Below are positions 1 through 8,560 of a stretch of 64,000 bases of DNA, piece after piece (position 1 is the first letter of the stretch; each line of letters begins with the position of its first letter). A model generated the notes under the pieces. It saw only the letters and a program-made list of their open reading frames with translations, was not told where the DNA came from and searched no databases. The DNA lies in the NCBI RefSeq assembly GCF_013376045.1, contig NZ_JABMJG010000006.1, positions 489,393-553,392 of the forward strand. Reading direction: 5' to 3'. The position numbers and the translations under genes are program-made. This DNA comes from Variovorax sp. SG517 (GTDB lineage Bacteria > Pseudomonadota > Gammaproteobacteria > Burkholderiales > Burkholderiaceae_C).

Positions 1-29
1 GGCAGTAGAACCCCTACGAAGGTCCCGTC

Positions 30-455
30 TCAGATCCACTGATCATTCTCGACAGTCCGTACCCCGGGCGCGCCATCGCCCGTATTCACCACGCCTCGCG
101 GCTCTACCAGCAGCATTTTCACCTCCGCGTGCGCGGAAGGCCTGTGTTCCACGCCCTTGGGCACCACCGCCATCTGTCCCGCGCGCAGCACGATGACGCC
201 TTCGTCGGAAAGGCTGGCGCGATGATGGATGTGCAGTTCGCCTTCGAGCACGATGAAGGTCTCGTCGGTCTCGGCGTGCACATGCCATTGGAATTCGCCC
301 TGTACCTTTACGACCTTGAACTGGTAGTCGTTCATTTCGGCGACGACGCGCGGTTGCCAGTGATCATCGATCCGGTGGATCTTCTGGATCAGGTCAATGG
401 CCTGGCATTGGCCACGCCCGGCTGGCGTTGTGGTTGAGCTGGTGGGCAGGGACAT
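30..455 (-). CDS. Small single-domain cupin protein
   Basis: Predicted 141-residue cytosolic cupin. Both cupin motifs are visible: His58-x-His60 with Glu65 (motif 1) and Pro-Lys-Gly followed by His104 (motif 2), the usual metal ligand set. The frame stays open for another 38 codons upstream, but that part is Arg-rich and unlike the family. The Met at 455 is chosen because a GGAG Shine-Dalgarno lies a few bases before it. It lies downstream of, and on the same strand as, the AraC gene at 533-1363. The substrate cannot be read from the sequence; single-domain cupins include dioxygenases, isomerases and small-molecule binders. Confidence 0.85.
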   Translation of the reverse strand: MSLPTSSTTTPAGRGQCQAIDLIQKIHRIDDHWQPRVVAEMNDYQFKVVKVQGEFQWHVHAETDETFIVLEGELHIHHRASLSDEGVIVLRAGQMAVVPKGVEHRPSAHAEVKMLLVEPRGVVNTGDGAPGVRTVENDQWI

Positions 456-532
456 CGATTGCTCCGTTCTTGGGAATGACGTCGAAGATAAGCAGCGCTC
501 CCACCGCTGTATTGAACGTTCGTGGCCGATCG

Positions 533-1363
533 CTAAACGTCGCGCTCGCTCGCCGCGATGCGCAACCACCGCCCGGGCGTCAGCCCGAATGTCTTTGCGA
601 AGTGTCGCGTCATGTGGCTCTGGTCGGCGAACCCTGCCGCCGCCGCGGCGTCGGCCAGCGAGGTGCCGCGCACCAGCATGCAGCGCACCATGTCGAGCCG
701 CCTCATGGTCTGAAAGCGGTAGGGACTTGTGCCGTAGAACATGCGAAAGTCGTGCGAAAGGCTCCAGCGATCACGCCCCGTGGCAGCTTCGAGGTCGTCC
801 AGCGTGATGACCTGCGCCCGGTGCGCGCGCAGGTAGTCGTGCGCGCGCTGCGCGGCAAGAAAGTCGCCCTTCGGTCGTCGTGCGGGTGTACCCGCCACTG
901 TTTCGAGGGCGAGCGCCAGTTCGGCAATTGCCTCGCTGTACTCGAGCGGTTCGAGCGGGGCATCGACACCCTGCAGCAAGTTCCGGGTCGCGGCCGCAAG
1001 GCGCGAGTCGGTGGTCACGCCGCCTTCAATGAAGGGCAAGGCCCGCCCCTGGAGCACCGCTTGAAAGAGTGCGGGCTCGACGTAGATCATGCGGTACTGA
1101 AACCCTTCGTCAGTACCCGCCTGACCGTCGTGGGCCTCGTCGGGGTGCAGCACGATCGTGTGGCCCGGCAGGCTGTCGCGCCGGCTGCGCCGGTAGTTGA
1201 AGCTTTGGACGCCGGCCAGCGTACTGCCGACCGCGTATGTGTCGTGGCGGTGCATCGCGTACGCCTTGCCGTGAAAGCGCGCCTCGATGCGCTTCATTCC
1301 GTCGATGGGTTCGGTATGCCTCACCCACTCGACAGGTGCGGCGGGTGCTGGTGCGCGACTCAT
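533..1363 (-). CDS. AraC family transcriptional regulator
   Basis: About 276 residues. The N-terminal part (roughly residues 28-90, containing HRHDTY and LHPDEAHDG) resembles the AraC-type cupin ligand-binding domain. The C-terminal 100 residues form the double helix-turn-helix, ending in the typical GFADQSHMTRHFAKTFG and TPGRW segments. The longer open frame starting at 1432 adds 23 atypical residues, so the Met at 1363 (MSRAPAP) is preferred. It probably controls the cupin gene just downstream on the same strand, but the effector is unknown. Confidence 0.88.
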   Translation of the reverse strand: MSRAPAPAAPVEWVRHTEPIDGMKRIEARFHGKAYAMHRHDTYAVGSTLAGVQSFNYRRSRRDSLPGHTIVLHPDEAHDGQAGTDEGFQYRMIYVEPALFQAVLQGRALPFIEGGVTTDSRLAAATRNLLQGVDAPLEPLEYSEAIAELALALETVAGTPARRPKGDFLAAQRAHDYLRAHRAQVITLDDLEAATGRDRWSLSHDFRMFYGTSPYRFQTMRRLDMVRCMLVRGTSLADAAAAAGFADQSHMTRHFAKTFGLTPGRWLRIAASERDV

Positions 1364-1500
1364 GGCCGGTATGGTATCGAAACCACGCGGGCAGACGAGA
1401 AGGACAACCGTCGCTGCCGCAGCGATGCGCATGCGCGACGCACGATGCGCCAGCGACCTTGCTGCTCATCCACATCCCCTGTTGCGCTGAGATCAGGCGC

Positions 1501-2715
1501 TCAGCGGAGCTTCGACTTGCGGTCGTTGAGTGGCAGGCGCCACAGGTCGTAGCGTTCGTCCCCGCTCTTGACCGAACCCGCAAAGTGGTTGTTCAAGGAA
1601 CTGGACGTGAAGATCAGATCTCCGCCAGGACGGATCGCGGGGGTGTCTGGCCATTGCACACCGTCATCGGCTGCGATCAGCGACATCGTCTTCGTGCGCG
1701 GTTCGTATTTCACGATGCCGTTGTGTGTGACGTCGGTGATGTAGAGCGCTCCCTTGGCGTCGGTCACGATCCCGTCGGTGTTGCCGCCCACTGCCCCCAG
1801 GTCGTGGATGGCTGCCGAGATTTGTTCATCGCTCGCATCGGCCCTGCGCAGGATTGCAGTCGGAACGGCGCGTGCGCGAGTCCCTGTCGTCACGGTCCAG
1901 TACAGCGTGCGGCCATCAGGCGACAGCGCAATGCCGTTGACGCCGAGCAGCAGTGGATTGCCGGGCCACACCTCGGCGCCATGGGAAACGACCTTGACGC
2001 CAGGCTCGATCTGCAGGCTCGGATGCTTGTCGAGCACGCGTCGAGCCTCGCCCGAGGCGAAGTCCACCACGATCAAGCCCACCATGTTGGCGGGCGCGCT
2101 GCGCATGCCGCTGTCGGAGATGTACGCGACGCGGCGGCGCTCATCGACCACGATGTCATTGAGGAAGCTGCCCTTGCGATCGGCCACGCCGTCAAGGGCG
2201 ATGCGCTTGACCGTCCGACCCGACTTCAGGTCGAGCACCAACACCTTCTGAGCACCTGCAGGTGCCTCGGTCTCCCCGGCGACGAAGCCCATGTCCAGCG
2301 CCCACAGCCAACCGTTCTTGCGATCGACACGGAAGCCCAGGACATTGCGCAGGCTTTGCTCCGGCGCGGCCGTGACCGCATTGCCTTGCACCGAGGGGAA
2401 CGCGGTCAGCCGAGCCGGTCCCGTTTGCGCGCGGGTGTCCAGCCTGCTGAGGGTTGCCGGGGCGCCGGCAGAAACGAGGCGCGGCGTGCTCACGTAGGCG
2501 GTGCCCCGTGCATCGAAATGCAGCCCGGCGATCGGTGCGCTGACGGAGCCGGCGAAGGGGGCCGGGCCCGCGCCGTCCTTCGACGGTTCCCAGCTGACGC
2601 CGGCATAGCTGCGCCAGCGTTCGAGGGGCGTGGTATCGGCGGCATGCGCCGCCGCGCAGAGAGTGGCGAGCGCGGCCAGCGCGATGGAAGCCAGTTTGGG
2701 CATGTGAAGAGTCAT
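1501..2715 (-). CDS. Secreted MRJP/yellow-family beta-propeller protein
   Basis: About 404 residues. The N-terminus has a signal peptide (LASIALAALATLCAAAHA, cut near AHA-AD), so the product is exported to the periplasm. The remainder resembles the major royal jelly/yellow family (annotated in bacteria as L-dopachrome tautomerase-related), related to SMP-30 beta-propellers: LGFRVDRKNGWLWALD, NDIVVDERRRVAYISDSG, NGIALSPDGRTLYW and GNTDGIVTDAKGALYITD are successive blade-like repeats. Start 2715 is chosen because the signal peptide follows; Met at 2703 is an alternative. The substrate is unknown. Confidence 0.82.
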   Translation of the reverse strand: MTLHMPKLASIALAALATLCAAAHAADTTPLERWRSYAGVSWEPSKDGAGPAPFAGSVSAPIAGLHFDARGTAYVSTPRLVSAGAPATLSRLDTRAQTGPARLTAFPSVQGNAVTAAPEQSLRNVLGFRVDRKNGWLWALDMGFVAGETEAPAGAQKVLVLDLKSGRTVKRIALDGVADRKGSFLNDIVVDERRRVAYISDSGMRSAPANMVGLIVVDFASGEARRVLDKHPSLQIEPGVKVVSHGAEVWPGNPLLLGVNGIALSPDGRTLYWTVTTGTRARAVPTAILRRADASDEQISAAIHDLGAVGGNTDGIVTDAKGALYITDVTHNGIVKYEPRTKTMSLIAADDGVQWPDTPAIRPGGDLIFTSSSLNNHFAGSVKSGDERYDLWRLPLNDRKSKLR

Positions 2716-2905
2716 GAGAAGTTCGAAACAGGAAGGAAAAAACCGACGGCGGCTCAGGCCACCCGGTGCATGCATCTGCAGCAATTCGAAGGCGCCGATC
2801 GGAGGCCCCGCCTTGGCGCGCAAGGCATCCAGAGTGCGGCGGCGAGGGACCACAGGTGCTTGTGCATGTGATTCACCGATTGCTTTCGGCCAGGTTGCGG
2901 CACGC

Positions 2906-3610
2906 TCAGCCCCGGCTCAGCAGCAGATCGCGCATGGCAGCGCCGACGCCGGCGGCCGACTGCGGGTTCTGCCCGGTGACGAGGCGGCCGTCTACGATGA
3001 CCTTGGCCGTCCAATCGGGCGCCGGATGGTGGTGTGCACCGCGCTGCTCGAGCGTACTGGCGAGCAGGAAGGGCACGACCTCGTCCAGTTGAACTGCGCG
3101 TTCCTCGTCGTCGGTGAAGGCGCTGACGTTCTTGCCCGCGACCAGGTAGGTGCCGTTGCTCAGCTTCACGTTGACCAGTGCTGCGGGGCCGTGGCACACC
3201 GCCCCGACCACGCCACCCGCTTCGTAGATCTCGCGGGTGACGCGCGAGACATCGGCGCTGGCGGGGAAGTCCCACATCGCGCCGTGGCCGCCGGCAAAGA
3301 AGATGGCGCTGTATTTCGAGGCGTCGACCTCGCCCAGGCGCTGCGAATGGCTTAGGGTCTCGCGAAAGGCGAGATCCGCCCAGTAGCGAGCGTTGACCTC
3401 GTCCTGGAAGTCCAGTCCGTCGACCGGCGGGTCACCGCCCTGGATCGAAGCGAGTTCGCAGGGAATGCCGGCAGCTTCGAGTTCGGCCAGGGGATGGGTC
3501 AGTTCGCCGAGATAGAAGCCGGTCGGCTCGCCCGTGGTGCCTTTGGTGCCGTGGCTTGTGAGGACCATGAGCACGGGCTTGAGCGAATGGGCCGTGGCAG
3601 TGGAAGTCAT
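2906..3610 (-). CDS. DJ-1/PfpI family protein (Hsp31-like type 1 glutamine amidotransferase domain)
   Basis: 234 residues, typical of the Hsp31-like branch. Glu28 (in GEPTGFY) and the nucleophile-elbow Cys139-His140 (AVCHGPA) form the expected catalytic pair. Family members act as glyoxalase III, chaperone or stress proteins. There is no signal peptide. It is divergent from the LysR gene at 3731 across 120 bp, an arrangement that suggests control by that LysR in response to reactive electrophiles. The exact activity is not assigned. Confidence 0.88.
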   Translation of the reverse strand: MTSTATAHSLKPVLMVLTSHGTKGTTGEPTGFYLGELTHPLAELEAAGIPCELASIQGGDPPVDGLDFQDEVNARYWADLAFRETLSHSQRLGEVDASKYSAIFFAGGHGAMWDFPASADVSRVTREIYEAGGVVGAVCHGPAALVNVKLSNGTYLVAGKNVSAFTDDEERAVQLDEVVPFLLASTLEQRGAHHHPAPDWTAKVIVDGRLVTGQNPQSAAGVGAAMRDLLLSRG

Positions 3611-3730
3611 CGTGTTGCTCCTGTAGCGGGAAAGTGCAGAACCGCAGTGCTGCGATGACTTGAATGTATTGATTGCACCTTCGGGGATAAACTGGCCTTA
3701 GGGGAAAATATTTGTTCTTGAAAGGATCAA

Positions 3731-4636
3731 ATGAGTCGCAGATTCGATCACCTTGGTGACGTGGAGACCTTCGTCACGGTGGTCGAGAAGGGGTCGATGA
3801 CCACGGCCGCGGTCGCGCTGGCCACGACACCGTCAGTGCTGAGCCGGGCGATCACGCGCCTCGAGGCCCGCTTGGGCGTGCAGTTGCTGCGACGCACCAC
3901 CCGGCGCCTGAGCCTGACCGAGCAGGGGCGGCTGTACCTGGAGCAGGCGCGGGCGGCGTTCGCGCTGATCGACGATGCCGAGCGCACGATACAGGGACAA
4001 GGCGATGAGTTGAAGGGCAGCGTGCGACTAAGTGCTCCCACCACCTATGCCCATCACCGGCTGCCTGGGCTGATGCAGCGCTTCTCGGCTCAGCACCCGC
4101 AGGTGCGTATCGAGTTGAACATCGCCAACCGCAACGTGGATCTCGTGGCGGAAGGCTACGACCTGGCCATCCGCATGGGCAGTCTGCCCGACAGCGGATT
4201 GGTCGCGCGCAAGCTCGAGGACGCAGCCATGTGCCTGATCGCCGCACCGAGCTATATCGCCCGCGCCGGTGCGCCCGCGGACATCGGCGACCTGGCGCGT
4301 CATCGCTGCCTGGCTTTCGTGATGCCCAGCACGGGGCGCGTCTCGCCCTGGATCCTGCGGGCGGATGGACGCGACATCGATTGGGTGCCGCAAGGCGGCT
4401 TGCAGGTCTCGGACGATGTACTGGGGGTGGTCACGCTTGCCCAGAGCGGCCTTGGCATCTGCCAGACCTATGACTTCATCGCGCAAGATCTCATTGCACA
4501 GGGACGAGCTGTCGAGGTGCTGACACAGGCACGTGGGCGTTCGCGGCCGTTTTCCGTGATCTACGCACCGCACCGGCGACTGTCGTCGGCATCGAGAGCG
4601 CTGATCGATTCATTTGTCGCGACCGTGTCGGAATAA
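3731..4636 (+). CDS. LysR family transcriptional regulator
   Basis: 301 residues with an N-terminal winged HTH (about residues 8-66, with the SVLSRAITRLEARLGVQLLRRTTRRLSLTEQG pattern) and a C-terminal periplasmic-binding-like effector domain. An AAGG Shine-Dalgarno precedes the ATG. It resembles the one-protein CrgA/AaeR-like LysR group. Divergence from the DJ-1 gene at 2906-3610 makes that gene its likely target. No convincing perfect palindrome was found in the 120-bp intergenic region. Confidence 0.93.
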   Translation: MSRRFDHLGDVETFVTVVEKGSMTTAAVALATTPSVLSRAITRLEARLGVQLLRRTTRRLSLTEQGRLYLEQARAAFALIDDAERTIQGQGDELKGSVRLSAPTTYAHHRLPGLMQRFSAQHPQVRIELNIANRNVDLVAEGYDLAIRMGSLPDSGLVARKLEDAAMCLIAAPSYIARAGAPADIGDLARHRCLAFVMPSTGRVSPWILRADGRDIDWVPQGGLQVSDDVLGVVTLAQSGLGICQTYDFIAQDLIAQGRAVEVLTQARGRSRPFSVIYAPHRRLSSASRALIDSFVATVSE

Positions 4637-4869
4637 GCGCGGGCGCTGAAGCAGGCGAGTCCTGCTGGCGTTCAGACAAGCCTCCGACGCCGCACGGCTC
4701 AAGGGCTTGCGGCTCCCGCCAGCAAGGATCACGGTCATCCCGCGGACCACGGGGGCGCCGGAAAGCAGAGAGAGGCATCGAGGACGCCAGTCAGCCAAAT
4801 CGACCGGATCTCGGTCGGATGGGTGCACCGGAAGATGAATGAAGCCGCCCAACCTGAGTGAGCGCACTT

Positions 4870-5418
4870 TCAGATTTCGGGCCGCGGGTCCTTGTCCGTG
4901 ATGGCGAGATTGATCGGAATCCGAATTTCGCGTGTGATGCTTCCAGGCATCTCGAACATCAGTGTGATGTGCCCCTTGACCCGTTCGAAGGGTTTGTCCA
5001 GCTTTACGTGGAAACCTCGTTGGCTGCACAGCACATTGTCGTAGGTCCAGAGCGCGAACTCCCGCAGCGACGACGCCTTGCTGCCTTCCTTCACTTGCAG
5101 CCTCTCGTTCTTCTCATTGGTCAGCTCGTAGTCCTTGATCTTGTAGGTTACGAAGTCAGCGATGTCGTCGTTCGTATTGGCGATGTGGCCATTGCGCTTG
5201 TACTCGTCAAGTTTGGTTTTGGATAGCGGGTAGTAAGTCAACAAGTCGAACTCGCTCGCCGGCTTCTTCTTGATCAGGGTCAGATCGGAGTTGATGATCA
5301 ACACATGGGCGCTGAGATGCGTGAGCAGCGCTCTCGCTTGATCCTCCGAGTACGGAGGTGCCGCGTGGGCGTGGCAGGCGAACAGGGCACAGAGAAATAG
5401 CTGCAGCAATTTTTTCAT
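4870..5418 (-). CDS. Secreted protein of unknown function
   Basis: 182 residues from the Met at 5418. The N-terminus is a clear signal peptide (MKKLLQLFLCALFACHAHA, predicted cut AHA-APP). The mature part is charged and Lys-rich (LIKKKPASEFD, YKIKDYELTNEKNERL) and has no recognised domain. A second in-frame Met lies four codons upstream (5430). The gene uses more AT-rich codons than its neighbours, which fits acquisition from elsewhere. Function unknown. Confidence 0.7.
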   Translation of the reverse strand: MKKLLQLFLCALFACHAHAAPPYSEDQARALLTHLSAHVLIINSDLTLIKKKPASEFDLLTYYPLSKTKLDEYKRNGHIANTNDDIADFVTYKIKDYELTNEKNERLQVKEGSKASSLREFALWTYDNVLCSQRGFHVKLDKPFERVKGHITLMFEMPGSITREIRIPINLAITDKDPRPEI

Positions 5419-5672
5419 CGAAGGACGCATGTAAGGTGGATTGCAAGATATCAGGACTTGGCGACTCGCTTCCCGACCGGCTGCATGAATGAGGGAGGAC
5501 TTGGCCTCGTCATTGTCAGCCTCTTCAAAGTCGCCCGACCGGTTGAATCCGTCGCGGAATGCCACCACTCCCGGTCAACCATCGATTCCGACTTTTGGGA
5601 TTTCCTTGCGTTGTGTGTCGATGGGTCATGGGTTCCGGTCTCTCACGCATGGGATTGCTTGAATTGCCGACC

Positions 5673-5780
5673 GCCAAGGTGTGGTTCTTGCCCTTGGCGC
5701 GGCGGTTTGCCTCGAGCGTTGCAACCCCAGTGCTTGGCACGCCGCGCATCTTTTCAAGTGCCAGAGGCACCCACTCATGA
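5673..5780 (+). pseudogene. Remnant of the C-terminus of a short-chain dehydrogenase
   Basis: In this frame the peptide ARRFASSVATPVLGTPR closely matches the C-terminal TRRFASRVATQVLGKPR of the intact SDR at 31643-32467. At DNA level the stretch beginning ggcggtttgcctcg at 5701 aligns with the stretch at 32391 with few mismatches, and the match extends on both sides with a short deletion upstream. No SDR N-terminus is visible nearby. This is therefore the tail of a degraded paralogue lying in the 430-bp gap between the secreted orphan and the Sel1 lipoprotein; nothing else was recognised in that gap. Confidence 0.7.
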
Positions 5781-5860
5781 TCCTAGTCAGCGGTTCAAAC
5801 AGGCGCGACTCCGTGACCGCAATGCTGCAGGAAAGCCTTTTCTATATTCTCTTGTCTTCA

Positions 5861-6283
5861 ATGAAGCACATCGTTATTGCGTCGTTCGCAGTGTTGAGTA
5901 CAGCATCATGTACCAACATTCCTCATTTCAACCGCCCGCCTCCACCAACAGGGATCAGGTATGACCCCAATGTCTTTGTTGCGGGCATTGCAACCATGTC
6001 GGATGCAGAGTTAGCGCGTCAAAAGGAGCTGGCGAACGCAGGTGACAAAAGAGCTGCCTTCAACGTCTACGGACACTATCGCTCTGCTCTGAATGATCAG
6101 ACGAAGGCCATGGAGTGGCTTTTGATGGCCGGCGAACTCGGTCATGCTCCTGCGCAGTACAACTTGGGTCAGATCTATCTGCATGATGGCGATAAGGAGA
6201 GGGCCATCTACTGGACGAGACGGGCAAAGGACAGCGGATACCCCAATGCGCAAGCTACATTGGAGTCTCTGGAGACTCAATAG
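5861..6283 (+). CDS. Sel1-repeat (TPR-like) probable lipoprotein
   Basis: 140 residues. The N-terminus MKHIVIASFAVLSTASC looks like a lipoprotein signal with an imperfect lipobox (TASC). A proline-rich linker follows, then two Sel1-like helical repeats: KAMEWLLMAGELGHAPAQYNLGQIY and RAIYWTRRAKDSGYPNAQATL. Such proteins usually act as interaction scaffolds in the periplasm or at the outer membrane. The frame is open for 60 codons upstream, but those overlap the SDR remnant and are not secretion-like, so the Met at 5861 is used. Confidence 0.72.
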   Translation: MKHIVIASFAVLSTASCTNIPHFNRPPPPTGIRYDPNVFVAGIATMSDAELARQKELANAGDKRAAFNVYGHYRSALNDQTKAMEWLLMAGELGHAPAQYNLGQIYLHDGDKERAIYWTRRAKDSGYPNAQATLESLETQ

Positions 6284-6334
6284 CTGATGTCCTTCTGGAC
6301 AAGCCGACGTTGAAATGACTGGTGACCAAACACC

Positions 6335-7078
6335 TTAGTGCATTCGCAGATCCGACAGGAACTTCCTCGCCCGCTCGCTCTGTGGATTGGCGAAGAACGC
6401 TTCCGGCGAGCCGGTCTCGACGATGCCGCCGTGGTCCATGAACCAGACGCAGTCGGCCACCTCGCGGGCGAAGCCCATCTCGTGCGTCACGCACATCATC
6501 GTCATGCCTTCGCGCGCGAGCGACTTCATCACCTGGAGCACCTCTCCGACCATTTCCGGGTCGAGCGCGCTCGTCGGCTCGTCGAACAGCATGGCCGGCG
6601 GGTCCATGGCCAGCGCGCGTGCGATCGCCACCCGCTGCTGCTGGCCACCTGACAGCTGGCCCGGATAAGCATCGGCCTTGTTCGCCAGGCCCACGCGCGC
6701 CAACAACTGCTCGGCGCGATCGCGGGCCTCGCCCCGGCTGCGGCCGAGCACACTGGTGGGTGCCAGCATGATGTTCTGAGCCACCGAAAGGTGCGGAAAC
6801 AGGTTGAAGTTCTGGAAGACGAATCCGACCTGGCTGCGGAACTTGTTGACGTCGACCGACTTCGCGTGGATGTCGCGGCCATCGAAACGGATGCAGCCCT
6901 GCTGGATCTCCTCCAGCCTGTTCACGGTGCGAATCAGCGTGGACTTGCCGGAACCGGAAGGGCCGCAGACGACCACCACCTCACCGCGGGCGACTTCCGC
7001 CGTCACGTGCTGCAGCGCATGGTATTCGCCGTACCACTTGTCGACGGCCTCGAAGGCAATCATGGGAGAGGTGTTCAT
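6335..7078 (-). CDS. Polar amino-acid ABC transporter, ATP-binding protein
   Basis: 247 residues. Walker A GPSGSGKST lies at about 39-47, the Q-loop near FVFQNFNLFPH, the signature LSGGQ at about 142, Walker B MLFDEP and switch His in VTHEMGFAREVAD. This is the GlnQ/GltL type. The same frame is open far upstream through the permease genes, but the true start at 7078 follows the permease stop by a few bases. It is the last gene of the operon running from 11287 down to 6335. Confidence 0.95.
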   Translation of the reverse strand: MNTSPMIAFEAVDKWYGEYHALQHVTAEVARGEVVVVCGPSGSGKSTLIRTVNRLEEIQQGCIRFDGRDIHAKSVDVNKFRSQVGFVFQNFNLFPHLSVAQNIMLAPTSVLGRSRGEARDRAEQLLARVGLANKADAYPGQLSGGQQQRVAIARALAMDPPAMLFDEPTSALDPEMVGEVLQVMKSLAREGMTMMCVTHEMGFAREVADCVWFMDHGGIVETGSPEAFFANPQSERARKFLSDLRMH

Positions 7079-7083
7079 GGGGT

Positions 7084-7833
7084 TCACTCGGCAGGAACTG
7101 GAACGGGGTGGGCGGGCCGGGAGGCCGACACGGCAGGCTGGCCGGCGCGCCGGGTCGCGATGCGCCGCTCGAGGTGCCGCGCCAGCTGCGTCAGCGAGAA
7201 GCACAGGATGAAATAGATGACGGCAAGCAGCACGAACACCTGGAATGGCTTGGTCATCAGCGCGCTGTTGACCTGGTTGGCAGCGAACGTGAGTTCGTTG
7301 ACAGTGATCACGTAGCCGAGCGAAGTTTCCTTGATGGTGGACACGAACTGACCCAGCATCGCAGGGATCATGTTGTAGAGCGCCTGCGGCAGGATCACCA
7401 GCCGCATCGCCTGCATGTGGCTCAGGCCCACGGCGCGCGCGCCTTCCATCTGGCCCTTCGACAGCCCTTCGATGCCGCCACGTACGACTTCCGACAGGTA
7501 GGCCGCCTCGTAGATCACGAGCGTGGCCAGCATGGTGGCGAAACCGCCCACCGGCCGCCCGATCAGCATCGGCAGGAAGAAGTAGACCCAGAAGATGAAC
7601 ATCAGCAGCGGCACGCCGCGCACCACGTAGACGAGCACCGTGGCAGGCCAGCGCAGCACGGCAAAGGGGCTGATGCGCGCCAGCGCGAGCAGCACCCCGA
7701 GCGGAAAGGCCAGCGCGATGCCGAGCACCGCGAGCGCGAACGTGATCGCGAGCCCGCCGAGCGGACCGTTCGGATACTGCCCGACCAGCAGCAGCATGCC
7801 GTGGTCGCGCAGGATGGCCAGAAATTCGTTCAT
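7084..7833 (-). CDS. Polar amino-acid ABC transporter permease (GltK/HisM type)
   Basis: 249 residues with several membrane segments and the inner-membrane permease EAA-like loop (YLSEVVRGGIEGLSKGQMEGARAVGLS, roughly residues 130-160), which docks on the ATPase. The C-terminal tail carries an Arg-rich stretch after the last membrane helix. It is separated from the partner permease and from the ATPase gene by about 6 bp on each side, so the three are clearly co-transcribed. Confidence 0.93.
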   Translation of the reverse strand: MNEFLAILRDHGMLLLVGQYPNGPLGGLAITFALAVLGIALAFPLGVLLALARISPFAVLRWPATVLVYVVRGVPLLMFIFWVYFFLPMLIGRPVGGFATMLATLVIYEAAYLSEVVRGGIEGLSKGQMEGARAVGLSHMQAMRLVILPQALYNMIPAMLGQFVSTIKETSLGYVITVNELTFAANQVNSALMTKPFQVFVLLAVIYFILCFSLTQLARHLERRIATRRAGQPAVSASRPAHPVPVPAE

Positions 7834-7839
7834 GCCTTG

Positions 7840-8535
7840 TTACCTCGTCGGGATGCGCAGGCGGCGCTCGGCCAGGCTGCCGCCGGCCATGATCAGGAAC
7901 GAGAACCCGAGGTACACGAGCGTCGTGAAGAGGTACACCTCCACGGTCCGGAACGACTGGCTCTCGATGTCGCGGGTGACGTAAGTGAGCTCCGCGACGC
8001 CGACCGCCATGGCGAGGCTGGAGTTCTTGAACAGCAGCACCGTATGGTTGACGAAGGTGGGCAGCGCGATCCGGACGGCCTGCGGCAGCACGACCTGGCG
8101 CAGCGACTGCAAGTAGGTGAGCCCGAGAGCCCGGGCAGCCTCCAGCTGCGATTTGGGGATCGAACGGATGCCGCCGCGCAGTCCTTCGGACATGTAGGCC
8201 GCCATGGCCAGGGCGATCGCTAAGAAGGCGAAGAAGAACTCGCTTCCCTGCCGGTTGATCCACTGCTGCCAATCGCCCGGCAGCAGGGTCGGGATGCCGA
8301 AATACCAAAGGAAGAGCTGCACCAGCATCGGAACGTTCTGGTGGTACTCGACATAGCCCGCCACGAAACCTTGCGCTGCGCGGTTCGGCGCCATCCGCAG
8401 CAAGGCGAGCAGCGTGCCGAGTACGACGGCCAGCAGCCAGGCCGCCGCCGTGAGCTCGAACGTGGTGGCGAGTCCCTTCGCGATCAACTGCGGGTTGTCG
8501 CCCCGCAACAGCACGGAAAAGTCGATGGGGTTCAC
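7840..8535 (-). CDS. Polar amino-acid ABC transporter permease (GltJ/HisQ type)
   Basis: 231 residues. It shows the same fold and EAA loop as its neighbour (YMSEGLRGGIRSIPKSQLEAARALGLT). An NPxDFSVLLRGDNPQLIAKGLATTFELT start is typical of glutamate/aspartate-type permeases. It forms the membrane heterodimer with the product of 7084-7833. It lies 25 bp downstream of the solute-binding protein gene. Confidence 0.93.
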   Translation of the reverse strand: MNPIDFSVLLRGDNPQLIAKGLATTFELTAAAWLLAVVLGTLLALLRMAPNRAAQGFVAGYVEYHQNVPMLVQLFLWYFGIPTLLPGDWQQWINRQGSEFFFAFLAIALAMAAYMSEGLRGGIRSIPKSQLEAARALGLTYLQSLRQVVLPQAVRIALPTFVNHTVLLFKNSSLAMAVGVAELTYVTRDIESQSFRTVEVYLFTTLVYLGFSFLIMAGGSLAERRLRIPTR

Positions 8536-8560
8536 GGCAGCTCGCCTGGCAGGAGATGGG

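Noticed and set aside
4637..4869. Hairpin-rich stretch after the LysR gene as a terminator
   Set aside because: Short GC stems are present but no T-tract follows and no strong single hairpin stands out.
6335..8308. Single 657-codon frame covering the ATPase and both permeases
   Set aside because: The upstream part is the wrong frame of the permeases. The true ATPase begins at 7078 after the permease stop.
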